Shown here in pieces: positions 34,910-43,970 of a stretch of 64,000 bases of DNA (within the stretch, counting starts at the first letter, position 1; each line of letters opens with the position of its first letter). This DNA is from Nonlabens sp. Its GTDB lineage: Bacteria > Bacteroidota > Bacteroidia > Flavobacteriales > Flavobacteriaceae. The stretch spans positions 124,001 to 188,000 of the forward strand of contig JAHDIQ010000002.1 of assembly GCA_020630715.1 (NCBI GenBank), written 5' to 3'. The notes beneath the pieces are model-generated. The model was not told where the DNA came from and searched no databases. It saw only the letters and a list, made by a program, of their open reading frames with translations. The translations under genes were made by a program, and so were the position numbers.

Positions 34910-36919
34910 TTAATCTAAATATCCATAGTTTTTTGAATACATCAACATTTGATCTTCAAAGGATTGTGGTTGATCTATTCTAAATTCTTTAATTTCACCA
35001 GATTCCATAATAGGAACAATGACTGGATTCACAAAACCTCTATAAGCTGGCGACCTAAATTTAGCGTTACGCTCTAAAATCTCTTTATGCAATTCTTGAT
35101 CCACTTTTACACCATAATTCTCTACTAATTCTTGTCCTGCTTTAAAGTCTCCTTCACTAGTAATGCGCTGTGTTTCTCTTAATAATTCTCCAAAAAGCTC
35201 TCGCAATTTCTCGTAATCATTAATGTTATAATAGGTTTTACCGTCTTTTGTAATTTTTTCTATAACATTAGAATCTTTTCCTTTTTCATAAACCCATGCA
35301 CTTACCCATTGTCTATTACGCATATGAGCTTCCTCTATGTCTTGTCCTAATTCTAAACGAACTAATTGAGACACTAATCCGTTTCTAATATAACCATCAT
35401 AAGCAGCAGTTCCTGCTTTTTCCCAATCATCAACTAATCCTAATTCTTCGATTTTAGGATCCATTAAATAATACAATCCAAATAAATCTGCTCTACCTTC
35501 TTCTATGGTTGATTTATAACTTTTCAGTGTTTCCTTAGGTGTACCTACTCCATCATTAATTTGTCCAGATGCATGACCTACTACTTCATGTAAAGCGGTA
35601 TGCAGTTTATCTGCAATCGCGCCATATTCTTTTTCTAAAGCAATTTCTTCTTCATCAAAAGCAAATTCTTCTAATCTACCGGTACTTCCAGCACTACCAT
35701 AAGCACTAATGATATTTCCTAAAGAAACAGATTTACTACCATGGACTTCTCTAATCCATACATTATTAGGTAAATTAACACCTATAGGTGTGGCAGGAGA
35801 TGCATCACCAGCTTCACCAGCTACATTTACAGTTTTATAACTAACGCCCGTAACTTCTTTCTTTTTATGTTCTTCCATTAGTGGAGAATTATCCTCAAAC
35901 CATTGAGCATTTTCACTTAATACTTCCATTTTACGTGACATATCAAAATCCTTAATTTGCACAATTGTCTCATAACTACCCTTATAGGCAATAGGATCAT
36001 TATAAACCTCAACAAATCCAGTGATCCAGTCCACAGCACCATCTGTAGATTTTGCCCAGGCGATAGCGTACTCGTCCCATTTTTTTAGATCACCACTTTG
36101 ATAATACTCGATTAAAAGACCTAGTGCATTTTGCTGTTGCTCTGTTTCTGCGACTTCTTTTGCCTTTTCTAGCCAGTAGATCATTTTATCTATCGCTTCT
36201 CCATAAAGGCCACCGCTTTTATACATTTGTTCTACTAGTCTACCATTTTGCTTTACTAATCTGGAATTTAACCCAACTTCAATAGGTCTTTCCTTGTCAA
36301 CTTTAATACTACTGTAGAAATCTCTCGCTTCTGCAGTGGTAACATTAGGACCATAAAAGTTCACTGCGCTCGCTAGAACGATATCTTTATCTAAAACTAC
36401 TTTCTTAACATCTTTATCATTAAACATTACCTGCCAGGCTTCATTAGGAATAGTAACATCTGCTTCTTCCATTAAAGTTTTAAAATAATCCTTAGAAAAA
36501 CCAGGCTTCATTTTATCCATGCTATAATGGTGATGTATTCCATTTGCAAACCACACACGGTTTAAATATTTAACAAATTCCTTCCATGCTGCAACGGTTT
36601 TATCTCCACTATAGTTCACGTAAATATCTTCTAGACCTTTTCTAATAGCCAAATTATGGCGGTAATTTTGATCCCAGATGATATCACGACCACTTAATCC
36701 AGCTTGGGTTAAATAATAAACCAGCTTTTGCTGCTTTAATGTAAGTTCTTCCCATCCTGGAATTTGATAACGCAACACACCTATATCTGCAAATCTGCCT
36801 ACATTATAATCAAAATCATCTACCTGTTTTGCGATTTCCGGTTCTGCTTTATTAGCATCATTACAAGAAGTAATAGAGATCGTCATCAATATTATTAAAA
36901 GCCAATTCAATTGTTTCAT
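34910..36919 (-). CDS. Dipeptidyl-peptidase III-like (M49) metallopeptidase lipoprotein
   Basis: The 669-residue product has a lipoprotein signal peptide (WLLIILMTISITSC). The M49 motif appears as HEVVGH in LHTALHEVVGHASGQ (about residue 440) where classical DPP III has HELLGH, and the second zinc-ligand motif is EEGRADLFGLYYL (classical EEXRAE). DPP III enzymes remove N-terminal dipeptides. As a lipoprotein it should act in the envelope rather than the cytosol, as in other flavobacteria. It is 38 bases upstream of the T9SS-sorted gene. Confidence 0.82.
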   Translation of the reverse strand: MKQLNWLLIILMTISITSCNDANKAEPEIAKQVDDFDYNVGRFADIGVLRYQIPGWEELTLKQQKLVYYLTQAGLSGRDIIWDQNYRHNLAIRKGLEDIYVNYSGDKTVAAWKEFVKYLNRVWFANGIHHHYSMDKMKPGFSKDYFKTLMEEADVTIPNEAWQVMFNDKDVKKVVLDKDIVLASAVNFYGPNVTTAEARDFYSSIKVDKERPIEVGLNSRLVKQNGRLVEQMYKSGGLYGEAIDKMIYWLEKAKEVAETEQQQNALGLLIEYYQSGDLKKWDEYAIAWAKSTDGAVDWITGFVEVYNDPIAYKGSYETIVQIKDFDMSRKMEVLSENAQWFEDNSPLMEEHKKKEVTGVSYKTVNVAGEAGDASPATPIGVNLPNNVWIREVHGSKSVSLGNIISAYGSAGSTGRLEEFAFDEEEIALEKEYGAIADKLHTALHEVVGHASGQINDGVGTPKETLKSYKSTIEEGRADLFGLYYLMDPKIEELGLVDDWEKAGTAAYDGYIRNGLVSQLVRLELGQDIEEAHMRNRQWVSAWVYEKGKDSNVIEKITKDGKTYYNINDYEKLRELFGELLRETQRITSEGDFKAGQELVENYGVKVDQELHKEILERNAKFRSPAYRGFVNPVIVPIMESGEIKEFRIDQPQSFEDQMLMYSKNYGYLD

Positions 36920-37053
36920 TATGCGTAGTTCTGAATTATTATTTTGAAAGCTCTAAAATAATCAAATAATATCTTCCACATAAACTCTATATCGCAAGCT
37001 TGTTAACGTTCGTCAACATTAGTGTATTTTAGAGCCTATTATTTTCCCTACTT

Positions 37054-38001
37054 ATGAAAAACTCACTTAAAACTTTTTTGTCTCTAATAGTCATGATTAT
37101 GATTATGTCATGCAAGGAAGATCGCAGTCCTACAAACGTGTTTCAACCAGCGCTAGTCACTAATGATGCTACTATTGAAATTAATGAACCACTAGAAAAA
37201 AGTGAGTTGATTATTATACCTCAATTTAAATCAAATCACATTGATAGTCGACAGGTGGAGATTTATGTGCCTAAAGGATATCCTGAAACTAACACAAAGT
37301 ATCAAGTGTTGTACATGCATGATGGTCAAAATGTTTTTAATAAAAACACATCAACGTATAACGAGTCTTGGGAAATCGATGAAAAAATGGATTCTTTACT
37401 TGCTATAAATGCGATAAAACCTACCATCGTCGTTGCGTCGTGGTGCCATCCTAAAAAACGTTTTAATGAATATATGCCTCAGCAACCTAGTGATTTATTA
37501 GATGCTGCTTTCGCGAAAGCAGAATTAAAAAAGCAAACCGGTTACGATGAGCTTTATTCTAACGATTACTTAAAATTTATCACTACCGAATTAAAGCCAT
37601 TTATGGACGAAAAATTCAATACCAATGCACAGGAATCCATCATCATGGGAAGCAGTATGGGTAGTTTAATATCACTTTACGCCTATATAGAATATCCAGA
37701 AATCTTTAAAAAAGCAGGTTGTTTGAGTACGCACTGGCCAGTACCTGTTCTAGGCGACGAATTCATCAATAGCCTACTAGAAAGCCTACCAGCATCCGAT
37801 GGAAGAAAGATATACTTTGATTACGGTACTGAAACATTAGATAAAGATTATGAACCATACCAACTCAAAGTAGATACTTTATTTATGAAAAAAGGTTATG
37901 ATCATTCAAATTACAAATCCCTAAAATTTGAAGGTCATGAACATAACGAAATGTACTGGAGAAAACGTGTAGCGATACCACTAGTGTTTTTATTAAATTG
38001 A
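37054..38001 (+). CDS. Esterase-like alpha/beta hydrolase lipoprotein
   Basis: The 315-residue product has a signal peptide ending in MIMIMSC (lipobox) and an esterase D/enterochelin esterase-like fold: RQVEIYVPKGYPETNTKYQV, YMHDGQNVF, the nucleophile elbow IMGSSMGSLISLYAY, and a C-terminal His in KFEGHEHNEMYW. It should hydrolyse an ester in the envelope; substrate unknown. The peptide AAFAKAELKKQ, encoded by a palindrome copy, sits before the KFITTELKPFMDEKF helix. Confidence 0.8.
   Translation: MKNSLKTFLSLIVMIMIMSCKEDRSPTNVFQPALVTNDATIEINEPLEKSELIIIPQFKSNHIDSRQVEIYVPKGYPETNTKYQVLYMHDGQNVFNKNTSTYNESWEIDEKMDSLLAINAIKPTIVVASWCHPKKRFNEYMPQQPSDLLDAAFAKAELKKQTGYDELYSNDYLKFITTELKPFMDEKFNTNAQESIIMGSSMGSLISLYAYIEYPEIFKKAGCLSTHWPVPVLGDEFINSLLESLPASDGRKIYFDYGTETLDKDYEPYQLKVDTLFMKKGYDHSNYKSLKFEGHEHNEMYWRKRVAIPLVFLLN
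37507..37520. repeat. Palindrome GCTTTCGCGAAAGC, copy 8 (coding)
   Basis: An exact core in the esterase gene, extending to an 18-bp palindrome (CT...AG; 37505-37522). It is read in the AFAKA frame. It is only 684 bases from copy 9, the closest pair in the window. Confidence 0.9.
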
Positions 38002-38189
38002 AGAAACCCAAGTAACTATTCAATACTCAGATAAGTTAAGTATGGCTATTTATTAGAACCCTTAAACGTATAGTAATCATATTTTGGATCATAATATATT
38101 TTTAAGAACAGGTAACATCATATTGGTGATTCTTTTTGACTTTATCTAGAATTTAGTGAATTAAAAAATGTAAATGTGTTGTTGTATTC

Positions 38190-38205
38190 CGCTTTCGCGA
38201 AAGCG
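38190..38205. repeat. Palindrome GCTTTCGCGAAAGC, copy 9 (intergenic)
   Basis: A 16-bp palindrome (core 38191-38204) in the 245-base space between the esterase gene and pheT, 42 bases before the pheT ATG. The left flank ATTCC fits the extended consensus. I see no TAnnTTTG or clear terminator elsewhere in this space. Confidence 0.9.
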
Positions 38206-38246
38206 TACTTAATACTATCTTTACCGCCTTAAATAAACACCTATAT

Positions 38247-40670
38247 ATGAAGGTTTCTTATAGCTGGATACGCGACTTTATAAATATTCCTGAGGCGATT
38301 GATGAACACAGTGCATTACTTACGGCGCTAGGTCTTGAGGTAGAAGGATTAGAAGAATTTGAAAATATAAAAGGCGGATTAAAAGGCATAGTTGTAGGTC
38401 ATGTAAAAACCTGCGTGCAACATCCTAATGCAGATAAGTTGAAGCTTACTACAGTAAACATAGGTGATCAAACGGTTCAAATCGTTTGCGGTGCACCTAA
38501 TGTTGCTGCTGGTCAGAAAGTTCCCGTTGCAACTATAGGAACTACTTTATATACAGAGACTGGTGAGGCATGGAAAATCAAAAAAGGGAAAATACGCGGT
38601 GAGGAAAGCCACGGAATGATCTGTGCAGAGGATGAATTAGGTCTAGGGAAATCTCATGACGGTATTATGGTACTAGATGATGCATTAGAAGCTGGTACCA
38701 CTTTTAGCGAGGTGATGAAGATCTCAAATGATCAGGTCATAGAAATAGGTCTTACTCCTAACCGTGCAGATGCGATGTCACATCTAGGTGTAGCACGTGA
38801 TTTACGTGCCGGACTAGCAATAGATAACGATCCGTTAGAGTTCATGACGCCATCTGTAAGTAGTTTTCATGTAGATACACGCAGTCATCGTGTAGATATC
38901 GAAGTGATGGATGCAAATTTAGCACCACGATATTGTGGTGTAACGCTTACAGGTATTAAAATTCAGGAATCACCTGACTGGATGAAAAACAGATTAAAAG
39001 CGATAGGCATTACGCCCAAAAATAATGTCGTAGATGTCACTAACTATGTGATGCATGAGTTAGGACAGCCGTTACATGCTTTTGATCTTAACCAGATTGA
39101 AGGAAATAAAATCGAAGTAAAAACACTTCCTGCAGGAACAAAATTCACCACATTAGATGGTGAAGAACGTGAATTGCACGAGGAAGATCTAATGATATGT
39201 GATACCGTAAAACCATTATGTATTGCTGGTGTTTATGGTGGATTAAACAGTGGTGTTACAGAAAGCACAAATGGGATTTTCCTAGAAAGTGCTTACTTTA
39301 ATCCAGTTAGTGTGCGTAAAACTGCAAAACGTCATGGATTAAACACAGATGCGTCGTTTAGATTTGAGCGCGGTATAGATCCTAATATTACAGAATATGC
39401 TTTAAAACGTGCGGCTATTCTGATTCTAGAAACGGCTGGTGGTTCTATCAGTTGTGATATTACTGATGTGTACCCTAAAAAAATTGAAGATCAACAGGTA
39501 TTCTTACCTTATGAAAAGGTAACGCAACTGATAGGTCAGGAAATCCCTAAGGAAGAAATCAAAGGAATACTATCTACATTAGACATTAGTGTTAATAGCA
39601 TCACAGATGGTGGAATGGGACTTACCATTCCTGCATATCGCAATGATGTCACCAGACCAGCAGATGTGATTGAAGAAATCTTACGTGTCTATGGCTATGA
39701 CCGTATAGAAACGAGTGAAAAGTTTAATGCCAGCATCGCTCCTACTTCTAGACTAGATAATCACCGTGTTCAAGATGTGGTGGCAAATCAGCTAGCTGGT
39801 CAAGGTTTTGTAGAGATCATGGCAAATAGCCTAACGGCAGATAAGCATCATACCATCACAGATCAAATCAAACCAGAGAATGAAGTGCGCATGTTAAATC
39901 CTTTAAGCAGTGATTTATCTGTAATGCGTCAAAGTTTGATCTACGGTGGATTAGAAGCGGTAGCACATAACCTTAACCGTAGACAGGAACATTTACGTTT
40001 GTTTGAATTCGGTAACAGTTACCATCAATATCAAGACAGACAGTTTACAGAACAAAAGCACTTAACAGTTTTAACTACTGGTGCTATTAACGATAATAGC
40101 TGGACAGGTGATACTACACCAGCAAACTTCTTTTACCTAAAAGGAATTGTAAGGTCTATTTTACAACGTTTAGGAATTAACGGTGTCTCAGAAAAACCTA
40201 CAAAATTAGATTTCTTAAGTGAAGGAATTGCATTTAATGCAGGCGTTAAAATTGCCGATTTAGGTGTCGTAAAAAAATCAGTATGCAAGCATTTTGATAT
40301 TGATACTACGGTTCATTTTGCTAATATCTATTGGGGCGAAGTTTTAAAACTACTTAAAGAAGAACGCCGTAAAGTAACAGATATCCCTAAATTTCCTGCC
40401 GTAAAACGCGATCTAGCCTTACTAGTGGATGAGAAAGTAAGCTTTCAAGAATTACACGATATTGCTACAAAAACAGAGAAGAAACTGCTAAAAGAAGTGC
40501 AGTTATTTGACGTTTATGAAGGTACGAATCTACCTGATGGTAAAAAATCTTATGCTCTTAGTTTCACACTAGTAGATGAACATAAAACACTTACAGATAA
40601 GCAGATTGATAAGGTAATGCGTAAAATACAACAACAGTTAGAACAGCAAACTGGCGCTCAATTACGTTAA
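38247..40670 (+). CDS. pheT: Phenylalanine--tRNA ligase subunit beta
   Basis: The 807-residue product has the full PheT layout: N-terminal tRNA-binding EMAP-like domain (about 40-150; VGHVKTCVQHPNADKLKLTT, CGAPNVAAGQKVPVA), B3/4 editing domain (EIGLTPNRADAMSHLGVARD precedes it), B5 domain, catalytic-like core (FRFERGIDPN; FVEIMANSLTAD) and C-terminal FDX-ACB anticodon-binding domain (PKFPAVKRDLALLVDEKVS). It works with PheS, which is not adjacent. A terminator follows. Confidence 0.95.
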   Translation: MKVSYSWIRDFINIPEAIDEHSALLTALGLEVEGLEEFENIKGGLKGIVVGHVKTCVQHPNADKLKLTTVNIGDQTVQIVCGAPNVAAGQKVPVATIGTTLYTETGEAWKIKKGKIRGEESHGMICAEDELGLGKSHDGIMVLDDALEAGTTFSEVMKISNDQVIEIGLTPNRADAMSHLGVARDLRAGLAIDNDPLEFMTPSVSSFHVDTRSHRVDIEVMDANLAPRYCGVTLTGIKIQESPDWMKNRLKAIGITPKNNVVDVTNYVMHELGQPLHAFDLNQIEGNKIEVKTLPAGTKFTTLDGEERELHEEDLMICDTVKPLCIAGVYGGLNSGVTESTNGIFLESAYFNPVSVRKTAKRHGLNTDASFRFERGIDPNITEYALKRAAILILETAGGSISCDITDVYPKKIEDQQVFLPYEKVTQLIGQEIPKEEIKGILSTLDISVNSITDGGMGLTIPAYRNDVTRPADVIEEILRVYGYDRIETSEKFNASIAPTSRLDNHRVQDVVANQLAGQGFVEIMANSLTADKHHTITDQIKPENEVRMLNPLSSDLSVMRQSLIYGGLEAVAHNLNRRQEHLRLFEFGNSYHQYQDRQFTEQKHLTVLTTGAINDNSWTGDTTPANFFYLKGIVRSILQRLGINGVSEKPTKLDFLSEGIAFNAGVKIADLGVVKKSVCKHFDIDTTVHFANIYWGEVLKLLKEERRKVTDIPKFPAVKRDLALLVDEKVSFQELHDIATKTEKKLLKEVQLFDVYEGTNLPDGKKSYALSFTLVDEHKTLTDKQIDKVMRKIQQQLEQQTGAQLR

Positions 40671-40699
40671 ATTTTATTCACCTTGATAGGTTTTGAACT

Positions 40700-40736
40700 C
40701 TGCTACGACCTAGCTTGTAGCAGGGTTTTTATTTTT
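40700..40736 (+). terminator. Rho-independent terminator after pheT
   Basis: Arms CTGCTAC (40700-40706) and GTAGCAG (40717-40723) with a 10-base loop, followed by T-rich sequence. Confidence 0.7.
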
Positions 40737-40778
40737 AAGCTCTTTGTATTAATTTTAAATATCTAATTAGGAGAATTT

Positions 40779-41498
40779 ATGTTAGAGCGTACAGATATTG
40801 AAAAACAACTTAAGAAAGCTAGAGATAAAGCTTTTAAAGAACAAGACTTACTAGAACAAGTGGCACAAATCCTAGAGCAGGAACAGCTTAAGGAAGATGC
40901 GATTATGGCTAGAATGAAGAGTCCGCAAAAACCTACACCACGTAATCATTTTAATATAGACTTGTTAGAAACAGATCGTATTTTTCACGTGGATCAAATA
41001 CGCGATATCTGTGTAGACTACCGTTTACGCTTTCTAGATACTAAGTATTTTAAAAACAAAATTCCCGCAGAAGCGATCAGTGAGATTAAACAATTAGAAA
41101 AAGATCACGATATCACCTTAAGAGGTTTTAAGATCGTGGCACCATCTAAAATGTTCAAGTTAGAGAATGCAGATGATCCGTTACTTTTTGCTCCTATAGG
41201 AAACGGATATTTCTACTTGATTCATAAATGGGGAAATGACTTAACACCATGGAGAAAATTATGGGCATGGAATTTTAAAAGTTTTGAGAATCTAATCGTT
41301 TCTACTTTACTGGTGAGTCTTTTAGCTAGTTTGTTAGTTCCTAGTGGTTTGTTTTCACCAGGAACTAGCGGAGTCCAATTTGTTCTGATTTTCTTTTTTA
41401 TGTTTAAGTCTATTGCGAGTATCGTTTTATACTTTGCTTTTGCAAAAGGAAAGAATTTCAATACAGCCATCTGGAACAGTAAGTATTTTAACGCATAA
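40779..41498 (+). CDS. Hypothetical membrane protein with helical N-terminus
   Basis: The 239-residue product has a charged helical N-terminus (LKKARDKAFKEQDLLEQVAQ), a soluble middle part (FHVDQIRDICVDYRLRFLDT; PIGNGYFYLIHKWGNDL) and two membrane segments near the C-terminus (ENLIVSTLLVSLLASLLV and VQFVLIFFFMFKSIASIVLY). I recognise no family. The sequence AFAKGKNF near the end is encoded by a diverged look-alike of the genome palindrome (41436-41449). A terminator follows 25 bases after the stop. Confidence 0.6.
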   Translation: MLERTDIEKQLKKARDKAFKEQDLLEQVAQILEQEQLKEDAIMARMKSPQKPTPRNHFNIDLLETDRIFHVDQIRDICVDYRLRFLDTKYFKNKIPAEAISEIKQLEKDHDITLRGFKIVAPSKMFKLENADDPLLFAPIGNGYFYLIHKWGNDLTPWRKLWAWNFKSFENLIVSTLLVSLLASLLVPSGLFSPGTSGVQFVLIFFFMFKSIASIVLYFAFAKGKNFNTAIWNSKYFNA

Positions 41499-41523
41499 CT
41501 TATTGCCCTAGAATAAGTAAACG

Positions 41524-41560
41524 AACCTTTGAAACTCAGCGGAGTTTTGAAGGTTTTTTT
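41524..41560 (+). terminator. Rho-independent terminator
   Basis: A long stem, AACCTTTGAAACTC with GAGTTTTGAAGGTT (two internal mismatches), loop AGCG, followed by T5. Confidence 0.75.
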
Positions 41561-41599
41561 ATGCAAAAGGTTTAAGTTTAACAAGGAACATTCAACATT

Positions 41600-41627
41600 G
41601 GAACTTGGAACTTGGAACTTGGGACTT
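41600..41627. repeat. 7-bp tandem repeat (GGAACTT)3 + GGGACTT
   Basis: Four head-to-tail 7-bp units, the last with one change, in the intergenic space between convergent genes, 6 bases before the stop of the DUF4294 gene. Confidence 0.9.
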
Positions 41628-41633
41628 AAGATA

Positions 41634-42464
41634 CTATGATCTTTTTGCTTGTCGTTTTTTCTTACGCGCTAGCTTACGATTTTTCTTCTTACGCTCTTTA
41701 GCTTTTTTCTCACGATATTCCTTAATACGCTGTGCGCGGTTTGCAAGGTTAATGCTGTCATAAGACTTTGGCAAGGCATCTTCATAAGCATTCCAGTTAG
41801 CACGACCTTTAAAATAGTCAAAGCTTATGGCACTTTCCTGTTCTGGTAAGGTTTCGTTTTTAAACTCATTGATTAAAATATCCTCGATATAAAAATCTTG
41901 AATTTCATTTTCTGGATCAAATTGAGCTTTTAGATCTAGATCAAAGACCTTTGCCGTATTATTCATCCAGAAAGCGCTCCAGCCATTACGTAAGTTTTTC
42001 ATTAATTCAAACGCTGTAATTCCCGTCTGTCTATGAATTAATTTGATTAAAATGTTACCATCTGTAGTAGAAAATTTCTTTAAATCTGCGGTAAGTTCTT
42101 CCTCCAGATATTCCTGAACCGCCTTAGTATAACGTTTTTTATCATTAACATATTCTAGTTGATCTAGTCGCTCATTAAGAACGGTAAGTCGCTCTGCAGC
42201 TAGCTTTGCATACGGCCATACCTTTTTTACTTTACGTTTTAAGATTTGGTATTTGATGTTCTCGTACTTACTGTCAAATTTCAAGGATTGGACTAACATG
42301 ACGCGGTCTAATTCAATCGCACTTACAGAGTCTCCATCGATAAAAAAGTATTCAGGCGTCGTGACCGTATCTTTTTTGATAGGTAATTGTGTGGTAGGTG
42401 GTTGCGCTTTCGCGAAAGCGAAATTCAAAACAACTAAAACAATACTCACCACTCTAAAACTCAT
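41634..42464 (-). CDS. DUF4294 domain-containing secreted protein
   Basis: The 276-residue product has a signal peptide (VVSIVLVVLNFAFAKAQ) and a DUF4294 region: YFFIDGDSVSAIELDRVMLV, KVKKVWPYAKLAAERL and LIKLIHRQTGITAFELMKNL. The C-terminal ~40 residues are very basic (KEYREKKAKERKKKNRKL). Function is unknown; it is predicted to be periplasmic or outer-surface. The AKA before the predicted signal peptidase site is encoded by the genome palindrome. Confidence 0.8.
   Translation of the reverse strand: MSFRVVSIVLVVLNFAFAKAQPPTTQLPIKKDTVTTPEYFFIDGDSVSAIELDRVMLVQSLKFDSKYENIKYQILKRKVKKVWPYAKLAAERLTVLNERLDQLEYVNDKKRYTKAVQEYLEEELTADLKKFSTTDGNILIKLIHRQTGITAFELMKNLRNGWSAFWMNNTAKVFDLDLKAQFDPENEIQDFYIEDILINEFKNETLPEQESAISFDYFKGRANWNAYEDALPKSYDSINLANRAQRIKEYREKKAKERKKKNRKLARKKKRQAKRS
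42406..42419. repeat. Palindrome GCTTTCGCGAAAGC, copy 10 (coding, at signal peptidase site)
   Basis: An exact core, 16 bp with closing CG, in the AFAKA frame, at residues about 16-20 of the DUF4294 protein, so AKA forms the -3/-1 cleavage motif before QPP. The right flank GAAAT matches the consensus. Confidence 0.9.
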
Positions 42465-42564
42465 AATTAACCTGTTGCCAAAAGCATTCCAAAAATAAGA
42501 AAGCTACCTTTTAATAGCGATTTTATACCGTCTTTATTATCTTCACACCGCTAAAAATATAACT

Positions 42565-43674
42565 ATGGCTTCAAAAAGCATATTGAATAAAAAATCATTA
42601 GATTTTCTAGAAGAATATTTAAACACCGCATCACCTACTGGCTATGAATGGAACGGTCAAAAAGTGTGGATGGACTACCTAAAACCTTATGTAGATACCT
42701 TTATTACAGATAATTACGGTAGCGCCGTAGGTGTGATTAATCCAGATGCAAAATTTAAAGTAGTTATAGAAGGACACGCAGATGAGATCTCGTGGTACGT
42801 GAATTACATTACAGATGATGGACTCATTTATGTGATACGCAATGGAGGATCTGATCACCAAATCGCGCCTAGTAAAAAAGTGAATATTCATACTAAGAAA
42901 GGCGTGGTAACTGGAGTTTTTGGCTGGCCAGCAATTCACACGCGCAGCAAGGCAAAAGAACAACCACCTAAACTAGATAACATCTTTATAGATGTAGGTT
43001 GTGAGACTAAAGACGAAGTGCTAGCACTAGGTGTAGACGTAGGTTGTGTCATCACCTATCCAGATGAGTTTTTTGTGCTGAATAAAAACAAATTTGTGTG
43101 TCGTGCGCTAGATAATCGTATGGGTGGTTTTATGATTGCCGAGGTTGCTCGTCTATTAAAAGAGAATAAGAAAGAACTTGATTTTGGCCTTTATGTAACA
43201 AACAGCGTACAGGAAGAAATAGGATTACGTGGTGCCGAGATGATTACCCAAACCATCAAACCTAACATAGCGATCGTAACAGATGTAACTCACGATACTA
43301 CAACGCCTATGATCGATAAGAAAACAAATGGCGATGCTGCCATAGGAAAAGGTCCTGTCCTAGCCTATGCACCTGCGATCCAGAATAACCTACGTAATCT
43401 AATTATGGACGCAGCAGATGCGGCTAATATTCCATACCAGCGTCGTGCAACTAGTCGTTCTACAGGAACAGATACAGATGCTTTTGCTTACAGTAATGGT
43501 GGTGTTCCTAGTGCGTTAATCTCATTACCATTGCGTTATATGCATACCACAGTAGAAATGGTACACCGCGATGATGTAGAGAATGTGATTCAAATGATCT
43601 ATGAATCCTTATTGAAAATTGAAAATAATCATGATTTCAATTACTTTAATAATGGGAATGATGGGTTGTATTAA
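42565..43674 (+). CDS. M42 family metallopeptidase
   Basis: The 369-residue product has the M42 aminopeptidase layout: metal His in VIEGHADEISWYV, the bridging Asp in CRALDNRMGGFMI, catalytic Glu pair in VTNSVQEEIGLRGAEM, Asp in VTDVTHDT, and the last metal His in LRYMHTTVEMVHRDD. The PDZ-like insertion (about 75-170) is present. M42 enzymes are usually oligomeric, cytoplasmic aminopeptidases (glutamyl/leucyl); no signal peptide is seen here. Confidence 0.9.
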   Translation: MASKSILNKKSLDFLEEYLNTASPTGYEWNGQKVWMDYLKPYVDTFITDNYGSAVGVINPDAKFKVVIEGHADEISWYVNYITDDGLIYVIRNGGSDHQIAPSKKVNIHTKKGVVTGVFGWPAIHTRSKAKEQPPKLDNIFIDVGCETKDEVLALGVDVGCVITYPDEFFVLNKNKFVCRALDNRMGGFMIAEVARLLKENKKELDFGLYVTNSVQEEIGLRGAEMITQTIKPNIAIVTDVTHDTTTPMIDKKTNGDAAIGKGPVLAYAPAIQNNLRNLIMDAADAANIPYQRRATSRSTGTDTDAFAYSNGGVPSALISLPLRYMHTTVEMVHRDDVENVIQMIYESLLKIENNHDFNYFNNGNDGLY

Positions 43675-43713
43675 TAAAAAATAATTTCCCAGTACGACAA
43701 ATTATCAAGGAAG

Positions 43714-43747
43714 CAATCTGTTATTATAAATGATAGGTTGTTTTTTT
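43714..43747 (+). terminator. Rho-independent terminator after the M42 peptidase gene
   Basis: CAATCTGTTAT pairs with ATGATAGGTTG using G-U pairs, loop of 5, then T7. Confidence 0.65.
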
Positions 43748-43767
43748 ATTATTAATCTAAATTGCTA

Positions 43768-43965
43768 ATGGAATTATTAGAATTATTATCGGAGATTTTA
43801 TTGCATAATGGTAGAAGAGTTGCCGGTGTTGTTTGTATAATTTTTGGTATAATTTTTATAATTTTAGGATCCACAGATCAAGACAATCAAATATATCTCT
43901 ACGGCGCGAGTTCTATAATTCTAGGTTTATGCTTAATCGTCTGCAAACTAAAAAGTAGCAAATAA
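43768..43965 (+). CDS. Small hypothetical membrane protein
   Basis: The 65-residue product has two membrane segments (VAGVVCIIFGIIFIILG and YGASSIILGLCLIVC) separated by the polar turn STDQDNQIY. Nothing more specific can be said. ATG 43768 is preferred over the in-frame TTG at 43762. It converges with the following hydrolase gene, with 5 bases between the stops. Confidence 0.45.
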   Translation: MELLELLSEILLHNGRRVAGVVCIIFGIIFIILGSTDQDNQIYLYGASSIILGLCLIVCKLKSSK

Positions 43966-43970
43966 GTTAC

